Shown in pieces: positions 18,501-30,500 of a DNA stretch of 64,000 bases. The notes under the pieces were generated by a model. That model had not been told where the DNA came from, made no database searches, and saw only the letters and a program-made list of their open reading frames with translations. The position numbers were made by a program, and so were the translations under genes. Position 1 is the stretch's first letter; every line of letters begins with the position of its first letter. This DNA comes from Jezberella montanilacus (GTDB lineage: Bacteria; Pseudomonadota; Gammaproteobacteria; Burkholderiales; Burkholderiaceae_B): the NCBI RefSeq assembly GCF_003003055.1, contig NZ_PVTV01000013.1, positions 248,001 through 312,000 on the forward strand, read 5' to 3'.

Positions 18501-21500
18501 GCATAGACTAATAAGCCGCGCAAAGAATTAGTTGCCCCGACCGCACCGGCAAACGTAACGGTGCCTGAATAGTTGCCCGCTATGACCTGCAGATAGTTTG
18601 ACCCAGTAGAATCGACCGTGCCATTAAACGTAAACGCTGTGTCGGCTCCAAAGGTTAGGAACGTATCCTTGCTGAGGTTGACTGCTCCGGTATAGGATTG
18701 CGAGCCTGTTGTGTAGATTGATGCGGGCAGAGTGATCTGACTTGCAGATACGGTCAGCGCACCCACAGAGCTAATATTTTGCGTAAAGGTCGCTGTCCCG
18801 CTAGTCATTAGACTCAATGAATAGCCTGATCCGTAAATGAATGCGTCTATGCCGATATTGCCCGCGGCGGTGAGAGTCGTAGCGCCCGACAAACTTAACT
18901 GACTATCGACCGAATAGGTTTGTGTCCCGCTCGTGGTGATCGCGGCAGCAAGATTGACGGTGTTGGCACTAACGTTCAACGAGCTAAGCGACTTCAATGC
19001 ACCAGCCGTGCCACTAAAAGTGACGGCGCCTGACCCACTATTAATGACCGTTAGGGATCTTTGTGTGACCAAGGAGTCAACACTACCGTTAAACGTGATG
19101 TCACCACTGTAGGTATTTGTTATGGTCGTATCGGCACCAAGAGATAACGCGCCGCTATAAGACTGACCGCCGGTGGTGGTTACGTTACCGTATAAGGAAA
19201 TAGCGCTGGCAGAAACAGTCAGTGCGCTGAGGGCAGTCGTGCCGCCTATGGCTTGGCTAAAGTAGGCGGTCGAACCGCTTGTCACACTCAAGGCGTAGCT
19301 CGCGTCAGAGTAAGAATTAACTGAGCCGTACAGGTTGACGTTACCCGAAGCTGTCAGCGCCGAATCGGCAGAAAGCACCACGCTTCCAGTTAATGCTAAC
19401 GTCGCGTTGGTGGTGATATTCCCGCCAAGTTGGATTGTTCCCAAGCCCACATTGACATTGAGGCCACCTAAGCGACTTGTCGCGCCGACCGCGCTTAAAA
19501 AGCTTACGAGTCCAGCACTGGAGGTTGTCCCGGTGTTGATCGTCAAGCTGTATGTTCCGGGCGAATCAATCGTCCCGTTAAATGTCACGGCACCATTCGC
19601 GGTTGTGCTGATGGAGGTATTCGCAACAAGGCTGACCGCGCCGCTGTAGGTCTGAGCGCCGGCGGTGGTGATGCTGCCAGCTAAAGTACTAGCACCACTC
19701 ACTGCCAGCGCTGACACGTTGACAGAGTTGGTAATCGCCGCGCCCGAAGCCATCGTCAGTGAAGTCAAGGTAGCTGTGCCCGAATACTGCAGATCAAGCG
19801 TCGCACCTGAGTCGATCGAGACTGCGCTGCTACCGAGAGCGGCAGTCGTGGGTGCCACCAGGGTGCCAGCGCTAATCGTGGTGTTGCCCGAATAAGTGTT
19901 CGCGCCTGTCAAGTCGAGCGTACTGGTTGACAGGGTTTTGCTGAGCGAACCATAGCCACTAATCACGCCAGACAGCGTCTGTGTAACAGAGGATGCATAG
20001 TTAAAAACTGCGCCACTCGCTACGCTAATAGCACCGGCGTAATCGCCACTACCGAGACTGCCCGCACCACTGACCTTTAAGGTACCGCCCGCGATTGTGG
20101 TGTTACCCGTGTAAGTATTAGTGGCTGACAGACTTAACACGCCACTGTTCGTCCCGGTATATCCCTCTGCGCTGTTCAACACCACAGCGGTTGAACCAGA
20201 AATCACTCCGTTCACTGCGCTGGTTGCTGAAGTCGAGTTAATCGTCAGCGTTGAAATATTGGTGGTAGTGCCCCCAATCACAGCAGCGCCTGAACCTGAC
20301 GAGATAGTCAAAGCATAACGGCCTACTGAAGCGACGTTTCCGGAGGCGACCACCACGCCGCTTCCACCATTACCACCATATGTACCCACATAAATGCTCG
20401 AGCCACTGGATCCCCCACCGCCCGTATTCGACGAACCAGAAACACCAGGGCAACCGCTACAAAGTGCTGTGCCACCGCCACCTAAACCCCCTGAATAACT
20501 TACTGCTCCGCCACCACCACCCACGTAACGAGATCCGTCGTAATAATAAATTTCACCAATATTCGAACCGGCGATTGGGTTAACAACACCAATTCCGCCC
20601 ATGGCAGGGCCGTTCTGGCCACGACTAGGGCCTGCGTAGCCACCAGCACCGCCCGCGCCACCACCACCGCCTGGTACCTCACTATAGTAGGAACTTGCGC
20701 CTGCGTAACCTTGGCCTGATGTGCCGCTACCGGCGGTAGAGTAGAAGAAGGAGTAGCCATAATAATAATAGCCACCAGATGATGCACCAGCGCCACCACC
20801 CGAACCACCAGAGCCTGCTCCGTAAGGCTGACCGTAGAGACCCCCTGCGCCGCCACCGAGCGCGGTGTATCCAAAAGCGCTAGAGTTAGACCCGTTACTT
20901 GCACTGGTCTGATACAAATAATCGGTATAGTACGAAGTTGCATTGCTACCACCCGCCCCCACCACAATCGCGTAAGATTGATTTGAGACAGCGACGCTAC
21001 CCGAGAGCACTCCACCGGCGCCGCCTCCGCCACCGTAATAGGCCCCGCCACCGCCACCGCCGCCCACAATCAGATAGCTTAGTGTCGTTCCCGTAATAAA
21101 CGTCCAGCCATAACTTCCGTTGCTGTAAGTAATCGAAGGTGCGTTACTCAGCGCGCTACCTCCAGAAACATAACTACTGCCAGATGCACTGGCCTGATAG
21201 ATCTCCCAGGTAGCACCTGCGTTGGTACTCACTTCCCAAAGGCCCGAGCCTAAGAACTCGACAATCTCGCTCGTCACTGCATTGAGCGTACTCACGTTAC
21301 CAGCGATGCTTACATTACTGTTCGTGGACGTCAGCGACACGTCTGTACCCAGCTTGAGATTGCCGCCGAAGCTTTGAACACCTGTCGTGGTGACATTGCC
21401 ATTTAAGGTTGTAGTCTGGGCGGTGGTATTGCCTAATACCCCGGTGATCGTCAAGCCGCCCAAGGCAGTCGTTGCCCCAACCGCGCTTCCGAACGTCACA

Positions 21501-24500
21501 TCACCGCTGCCGTTTGTAATCGTCAGGGTCTCACTACCTAGCGTGCCGTTCACCGCTGAGCTAAAGGTCACCGAAGCATTGGTGTTCGTAGTGCTGGCAT
21601 ACAAAGTACTCAGTGTCGTATTGGCAGCTAAGGTGACAGCGCCGGTATAGGTCTGCGCACCAGCCGTGGTGATACTACCGCCTAAAGTACTGGTGCCCGT
21701 TACCGTCAAGGCTAAAGTATTCACCGAGTTCGTAATGGCAGCACCTGACGTCATCGTTAATGAGCCGATCGTAAGCGTCCCCGTGTACTGCAAATCAAGC
21801 GTTCCGCCAGAACTGATCGAGACGACCGAGGCATCAAAGGCCCCTGCAGTGCCAATTACCAGCGTGCCGCCGCCAACCGTCGTGCCGCCGCCGTAGGTGT
21901 TTACTCTGGGGAGTTTGACGGTGCCGTTATTGGTTGAATCACCCGAGGTCAAGGCGCCGGTTGAGCCCGAGATCAAACCAGCGATCGTCGCGGTCACGCC
22001 TGTCACCGCTGCTATCTCGTTGGTCGTGCCTGAGCCTAAGATGATGGCATTACTAATTGTGCTGATCGTCGTATCAACCAGTGCACCGCCATTAATAGTG
22101 ACTGATCCCGACGATAAGTTCGTGCCACTTGCACCACCTGACGCGATCTTTAACTGACCTGCACTAATTGTGGTGCCACCTGTGTAAGTATTTGCGCCTG
22201 TCAGGGTTTGCGTGCCCCTTCCGACCTTAACGATAGAAATAGTTGAGGTCGACGATCCGCTCGCTAAATAACCAATGACCCCTGAATAGCTCGTGTCGAT
22301 ATTGACTGCGCCTACTGACAAAGTCGCCGTATTGGTACCAGAATTGAAATTGATATTGCTCGATCCGGACAGCGAACCAAATGAATAAGTCCCGCTGCCG
22401 TTAAGCCAAGCCGTGACGTTATTGAACGTCCAATTTGCGCTGGCACTGGTCGCAGAAGGGGAAAGGAACAAGTTACCCGAGCTGCCGTTTCCACCTGCAA
22501 CAAAAGAGCCGGTAAAGCCACTGTTGTCGCCGTTGAAATAACCTGTCCAGCCAGTGGTCAGCTCATTGAAGTTCAGCGTGCCCGAGCCGGTGATGTTTCC
22601 GTTAATCGTAATATTCTTGTCTACGTTGATTGTCCCGCCTACTTCGGCAATTGTCGACGAGCTGTTCACCGCGATGGGGTTATAGATCTGATAGCCAGCG
22701 GCTGAGTTTTCTAAGGTGCCGCCGTTCAAAGTCAGCGTGCCTGTGCCGAGCGGTCCTGCGCTGCTGCTTGAGGTTTGATTTGACCCGAGGATGATAATCC
22801 CCGTGCTTAACGTGGTGCCACCTGAGTAAGTGTTTGCGCCCGACATTGTTAATGCGCTGGAGGACGTGTCTTTAAGAAGCGAGCCGTAGCCACTGATTAC
22901 GCCGGACAGGGTCTGTGTTGCCGAAGACGCGTATTGAAATACTGCACCGCTAGAAACACTGATGGCGCCTGCATAAGTGCCGCTACCGAGGCTACCCGAA
23001 CCACTCACCTTTAAGGTACCACCCGATACCGTCGTACCGCCTGTGTAAGTGTTCGTCGCTGACAGACTCAACACGCCTGTGTTAGCACCGGTGTAACCCG
23101 CTGCGCTGTTCAAGGTTACCGCAGTCGAACCAGAGATCACACCACTCACCGCGCTCGAGGCTGAGGTCGAGTTAATCGTGAGCGTTGAGAGGTTGGATAC
23201 AGTGCCGCCGATAGAAGTAGAACCGGATCCAGACGAGAGAGTTAGCGCGTATTTCGGAAATTCAGGTGACACCGTATTCACGTTACCCGCAATACTGACG
23301 TTGCTGTTAGTCGAGGCAAGCGATAGATTTGCGTCAAGTGTGACGTTGCCCCCGAAGCTCTGGACGCCTGTGGTCGTCACATTGTCCGTCAAGCTTGTAG
23401 TCTGGGCTGTGCTAGTGCCGGGGACCCCGGTGATCGTTAGGCTTCCCACCGCAGTGGTCGCGCCTACTGTGCTACCGAAGGTCACATTGCCGCTGCCATT
23501 GGTAATCGTGAGCGACTCCGTACCCAGGGTGCCGTTGACAGTTGAACTAAATGTCACTGCTGCGTTGGTGTTGGTGTTGCTCGCATTCAAGGTGCTCAGC
23601 GTGGTATTCGCAGCAATCGTTACCGCCCCGGAATAAGTCTGCGCACCGGCCGTGGTGATACTGCCCGCCAGGGTGCTCGTGCCCGTGACCGTCAAGATCG
23701 ATGTATTCACCGAGTTGGTAATCTCAGCGTTTGACGCCATGGTGAGCGAGGTGATGGCGACTGTACCGGCGTACTGCAGATCAAGCGTGCCGCCCGAAGC
23801 GATCGAAACTGGACCAGAGCCGAAGGCACCAGCATTGCTTATTGCCAGCGTACCGGCACTGATACTTGTACCGCCACCGTAGGTGTTTGCATTAGGTAAC
23901 TGAACAGTCCCAGTATTCGTTGCATCACCGATCGTCAACGCCCCGGTTGAACCCGAGATCAAGCCAGTGATCGTCGCAGTTGCACCCGTTACAGCTGCGA
24001 TCTCGTTTGTTGTACCTGTAGCTAAGGTGATCGCGCTAGTGATCGTGCTTGTGGTCGTATCAACTAGTGCACCGCCGCTAATGGTGACTGATCCCGATGA
24101 GAGGTTGGTCCCGCTTGCACCACCTGATGTCACCTGCAAGCGCCCTGCACTGATCGTTGTGCCGCCTGTGTAGGTATTTGCATAGGACAAGGTCAGCGCA
24201 CTGGTATTTGAAGTGTCTTTGCTCAGCGAGCCATACCCACTGATCAAGCCAGACAAGGTTTGATTGGCGGACGATCCATAATCAAAGAAGGCGCCGCTGG
24301 CAATACTGATCGCACCAGCGTAGTTGCCACTACCGAGGCTACCCGAACCACTTACTTTCACGGTACCACCCGCTACCGTCGTGTTGCCGGTGTAGGTATT
24401 CGTACCTGCCAGGCTCACTACGCCACTGTTAGCGCCGGTATAACCTGAGGCGCTATTGACCACCACCGCAGTCGAGCCTGTGATCGCACCATTGACTGCG

Positions 24501-27500
24501 CTAGTTGCCGAAGTAGAGTTAATCGTCAGCGTTGAAATATTGGTGGTGGTGCCACCAATCAAAGCGGCGCCTGAACCTGACGAGATAGTCAGAGCATAGC
24601 GGCCTATCGAAGTTACGTTGCCAGAGGCGACCACCACGCCGCTACCACCATTACCACCAGCTCCACCACTATCGTGACTGCCGCCGCCGCCGCCACCGCC
24701 AGTGTTCGCCGTGCCTGCTTGCGCACTCGATAAATTTGAGCCGCCGTTCCCACCACCACCAACACCACCAACACCTCCTGATAAATATCCAATATTTGCT
24801 AAGGATCCACCACCACCACCACCCACGTAATAGCTTCCATTATTCAACTGACCGATATTCGATCCAGAAATCTGATTAACGAGACCCACGCCACCTTGTC
24901 CATCGCTGCTATTGCCCGCATTGCCGTCTCCTCCTGCACCACCACCACCACCACCACGGCAAGAACCAGCACAGTTATAGTAGGGATAAGAAGTAAAATC
25001 TCTGCCCTGGCCGCCACTTCCTGCGGTCCCAATGACCGTACCAGCTGGACCCGTGCCCATCACGCCCCCAGCAAATCCGTAAAGGAAATTATGCCACCCG
25101 CCTCCGCCGGCGGCATAAGATACCCCGTTGTACGAGGCAGTAGGTATGTTTAACGCTGACCCACTCGCATCTAAATTATTGCCTTGTGAACCACCGAAAC
25201 CACCACCGTATGCGGTAATTGATCCAAAACTAGAGGCGCCACCAAGTTCATTTTGAATAACGGAAGAAGTCTCAGTCTGACCAGCGGTATTGGCAGTGCC
25301 GCCCTGCCCAACTGTTGCTGAGATCTGCGAGCCACTGGTAATGCTATAGCTAGCGCTATAAAGCACACCACCACCGCCGCCGCCGCCAGCAGCCCTCTGT
25401 GGTTCGGCTAAAGCGCCACCACCGGCACCGCCGCCGCCGACGACCAGAACAGCTAAATTACTGCTCCCGCTAAACGTCCAGCCATAACTTCCGTTGCTGT
25501 AAGTAATCGAAGGTGCGTTACTCAGCGCGCTACCTCCAGAAACGTAACTACTGCCCGATGCACTGGCCTGATAGATCTCCCAGGTAGCACCTGCGTTGGT
25601 ACTCACTTCCCACAGGCCCGAACCTAAGAACTCGACAATCTCGCTTGTCACATAGGTGAGGGTACTGACGTTGCCAGCGATACTTACATTACTGTTCGTG
25701 GAGGCCAGCGATATATTCGTGCCAAGGGCGAGATTGCCGCCGAAGCTTTGAACACCTGTCGTGGTGACATTGCCATTTAAGGTTGTAGTCTGGCCGGTGG
25801 TATTGCCTGATACCCCGGTGATCGTCACGCCGCCCAAGGCAGTCGTTGCCCCAACCGTGCTACCGAACGTCACGTCACCGCTGCCGTTTGTAATCGTCAG
25901 GGTCTCACTACCTAGCGTGCCGTTCACCGCTGAGCTAAAGGTCACCGCTGCATTGGTGTTCGTAGTGCTGGCATACAAAGTACTCAGTGTCGTATTGGCA
26001 GCTAAGGTGACAGCGCCGGTATAGGTCTGCGCACCAGCCGTGGTGATACTACCGCCTAAAGTACTGGTGCCCGAAACCGTCAAAGCCGACGTATTCACCG
26101 AGTTCGTAATGGCAGCACCTGACGTCATCGTCAGTGAGGCTAAGGTGATCGTGCCCGAGTATTGCAGATCAAGGATAGCGCCTGAACCAATCGAGACAAC
26201 GCCCGTGCTGAGGGCGCCGGCGCTGCCAACGGCGAGGGTGCCCGCGCTAATGCTCGTGGCACCTGTGTAGGTGTTCGTACCGGTCAAGGTTTCGGTGCCA
26301 GTACCAAGCTTAGACACAGCAATGGTTGAGGTGGACGATCCACTTGCCAAATAACCGATCACGCCTGAATAACTTGTGTTGGCGTTCAGCGCACCCACTG
26401 ACAAAGTCGCCGTATTCGTGCCTGAATAGAAATTGATATTGCTCGAGCCTGAGAGCGAGCCGAATGAATAAGTCCCGCTGCCGTTAAGCCACGCCGTGAC
26501 GTTATTAAACGTCCAACTTGCGCTGGCACTCGTTGCGGACGGAGCGATAAACAAGTTACCCGCGTTGCCGTTTCCGCCTGCAACAAAAGAGCCCGTAAAG
26601 CCACTGTTGTTGCCATTGAAATAAGCGGTCAGACCAGACGTTAATTCATTGAAATACAGCGTACTTGAACCGGTAATGTTGCCATTAATGATGATGCTTG
26701 ATCCACTCACCTCACCTATGATGGATGAGCCGCTGACCGCGATGGAGTTGTATAGCTGATAACCAGCGGCGGAATTTTTAAGGGTACCGCCATTCAAGGT
26801 CAACGTCCCTGAGCCCAACGGGCCCGCACCGGCAGAGACGGTCTGATTGGATCCGAGGATGATGGTACCTGCGGTCAGGGTTGTGCCACCTGAATAAGTG
26901 TTTGCATACGACAACGTCAGTACGCTTGATGAGGTGTCTTTAACAAGTGAGCCATAGCCACTGATCAAGCCGGACAAGGTCTGATTGGCAGAAGACGCAT
27001 AATCAAAGATTGCACCACTTGCGACACTGATTGAACTGGCATAAGCGCCGCTGCCAAGACTACCCGAACCGCTGATCTTCAAGGTACCGCCCGATACGGT
27101 GGTGGTGCCCGTATACGTGTTGCTAGCTGACAGGCTCAACACGCCCGTGTTAGCACCGGTATAACCTGCCGCGCTATCAAACACTAACGCCGTCGAACCA
27201 GCAATCACCCCACTCACCGCGTTCGCTGCTGAAGTTGAGTTAATCGTTAGCGTTGAGATATTTGAGACATTCCCTGCAATCGAAGTCGAGCCTGAGCCTG
27301 AAGAGAGCGTCAAGGCGTACGAGGGAAAGCTAGGTGACACCGTGTTCACAGCGCCTGCGACAGTAATGCTACTGTTAGTCGAGACCAGCGACAGGCTGGT
27401 GCCGAGCGTGATGTTTCCGCCATAGCTCTGAAGGCCAGCAGTCGTCACGTTGCCCGTCAGGCTTGTCGTCTGTGAGGTGCTGCTACCCGCTTGGCCCGCG

Positions 27501-30500
27501 ATTGTCAGGCTACCCAGGGCCTTTGTTGCCCCCACCGTACCGCCGAACAATACGTTCCCGCTGTTATTGATAATCGTCAGTGCTTCAGTCCCAGCTGTGC
27601 CGTTGACAGTTGAACCAAAACTGATGGCGCTGCTGGTGTTGACAGTGAGGGTTGTGTTGGCGGCGAGGACGACCGCAGCGGAATACGTCTGCGTACCGTT
27701 AGTGGTGATCGTACCTGCCAGGGTGCTGACGCCAGTCACCGTCAAAGCAGACGTGTTCGTTGAGGTAGTGATCGCGGCGCCAGATGCCATTGTCAGTGAG
27801 GCTAGGGTAACTGTCCCCGAATATTGCAGATCAAGCGTTCCGCTAGAGCCAATCGAGACTACGCTTGCACCGGGTACCCCAGCACTAGTGACTGCCAGCT
27901 TGCCTGCACTGATATTAGTGGTGCCTGTATACGTATTCGTGCCTGTCAAAGTTTCGGTGCCAGTGCCAGCCTTAGTCAGGCTCAAAACTTCAGTGCCGTT
28001 GGCATAGCTTGAGTTGGTGATAGCACCGCTGAAGGTACCCGAGCCATTATCGTTACCTAAGGACAAGGTGAGCGCTCGGCCCGCGCCGCCGTCCGGGAAG
28101 TCGACGTTACCGCTTCCGCTTAAGGTGCCAATCGCAATGGTTTGATTGGCAGTGCCATAGAGGCGTAACCAAGTGTTGCTCCCATTCAGGTTGATTGCAG
28201 ACGTGGACGTGATCGAGGCATCCGACGTGGGGTTAAGCCATAAATTTCCGTAATTCGTTAACGTAATCGCGCCGGTAGTCGTGCTACCCGTGAAGAAGAC
28301 CCTTTCGTTATAAAGCCCGCCGTTATTATTATTGCTGGTGATGTTCCAGGCACCTGATCCTGACACATTATTTAGATAAATGGTCGAACAACAGTTACTG
28401 GAAGACTGATAACCATTGGACGTATCAAGGTTGACCGTGCCGTTATTCACAAAATTACCACTTAGTGTGTAATTCTGAAACGCATAACTGGGCGTCACAT
28501 TCAAGGTGCTGCCACTGTTTACGGTGGTAGTCCCAGAGTAGGTATTGCTACCAGTCAGTGTCACAGTCCCTGCTCCGCCAATCGTCAGGCCACTACTTTC
28601 ACCGTATATCGCTGATTGCACGGTTAAAGAGGCATTGGCCGTCGCAGAGATCGTGCTGCTCGACTGAAGCTGCAAGTTGGTCGTCGCAACGCTCACTGCT
28701 GTATTGGCCTTGGCGTTCGTCAGCGTACCGCCATTCAGGAAGATCCAGTTCTGGGCACTGTTATAGCCGTTCAAATCGAAGGTGCCGTTTGAATTAACGT
28801 AGACGATGGGGTTAGTCGCCACTGGCCCACCACTGCTCATGGCTGCACCCAACTGGAAAGTGCCGTAGTTAACGTTGAAAGCGTAAGTCGTGAAAGTGTT
28901 GTTGGCTGAGAAATTGACGGTACCCGTGTTGCTGCTGTTACCAATTTTTAGGTTACCTGGCTCGTCGTCAATGTTTGAAGCATCCGAGATGACGCCCGAG
29001 AACTTCACCAAGCCTGCTGCCGCTGACGCAAAGGTCGCGCCATTACTACCCACATAAATCGGGTTACTGATGGTGACACTAGAGGCCGTGTTTACCAGCG
29101 TACCGCCGTTGATGTTAACGCTACCTGTTGACAGGCTCGAGCCGCTCGCGCCACCTGACGAGACTTGCAAAGTACCTGCGTTAATCGTGGTGCCGCCGGT
29201 AAACGTATTAGCACCCGACAGTGTCAATGTGCTGGACGACGTGTCTTTAAGAAGCGAGCCGTATCCGCTGATTACGCCGGACAAGGTCTGAGTAGCAGAG
29301 GATGCGTAATTGAAGACAGCCCCACTTGCCACACTGACTGCGCCAGCATACGAGCCACTGCCGAGGCTGCCCATCCCGCTGACTTTTAAGGTGCCGCCGG
29401 CTACGGTCGTGTCACCAGTATAGGTATTCGTACCTGACAGGCTTAACACCCCATTGTTGCTGCCGGTATATCCCACTGCACTGTTTAACACTAGTGCAGT
29501 TGTACCCGCAATCGCACTGTTTACTGCACTGTTTGCTGAGGTTGAGTTGATGTTAAGCGTTGTAAGGTTAGAGACCGTGCCGCCAATCGATGCAGCGCCG
29601 GATCCTGACGAGATGGTCAGAGAATAATTGCCAACCAAGGTCAAATTGCCTGAAGCGATGACGGCGCCGCTTCCACCGTTACCACCATAGGGTACGGTAT
29701 CTTGACTTCCGCCGCCGCCGCCACCGCCCGTGTTGGCCGTGCCTGCTGACGCAATGACAGATTGTTTACCACCGTTCCCGCCACCCCCGACGCCCCCAAC
29801 ACCAGCGGCCGAATTGGAGTTTTCTATCGAACCACCACCGCCGCCACCGAGGTAATAGCTGCCATTTTTCAACTGACCGATATTCGATCCGGATATTGGG
29901 TTGAGGATACCCACCCCACCCGCTCCGTTACTGCTATTGCCGTCGTTGCCGTTGCCTCCCGCACCGCCGCCGCCGCCGCCACGCCAAACATAACCGCCGC
30001 AGTAGGAACAACCTTGCCCACCGTTTCCGGCGGTGCCAATAACCGTACCGTCTGGACCTGTCCCCATCACGCCGCCAGCAAATCCATACCGGCTCTGCCA
30101 TCCGCCGCCGCCGCCTGCATAAGATACCCCGTTATATGAAGCGCCCGGTATGTTTAACGTTGACGCGCTCGCGTCTAAATAATTACCGTTTGAACTCTCG
30201 GTACCACCGAACCCGCCGCCATAAGCGGTAATTGATCCAAAACTGGAGGCGCCGCCAATTTGGCTTTGGATGATGGCGGTAGTCTCAGTCTGACCATTGT
30301 TGGCAGTCCCGCCCTGCCCAACTGTTGCTGAGATCGCGGTGCCGCCAGTCACGCTGTAGCTGGCGTTATAAAGGACACCACCACCGCCGCCGCCGCCAGC
30401 GGTTCTCTCGGGCGAGGCATCACCGCCAGCCCCGCCACCACCGACAACCACCACTGCAAAGTTACCGCTTGCCGTTGGTGTCCAGAGGTAACTACCGCTG

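Noticed and set aside
20500-21069. 189-codon minus-strand ORF in another frame of glycine module 3
   Set aside because: Same strand as the adhesin but out of frame. It arises from GC-rich glycine codons and has no start signal.
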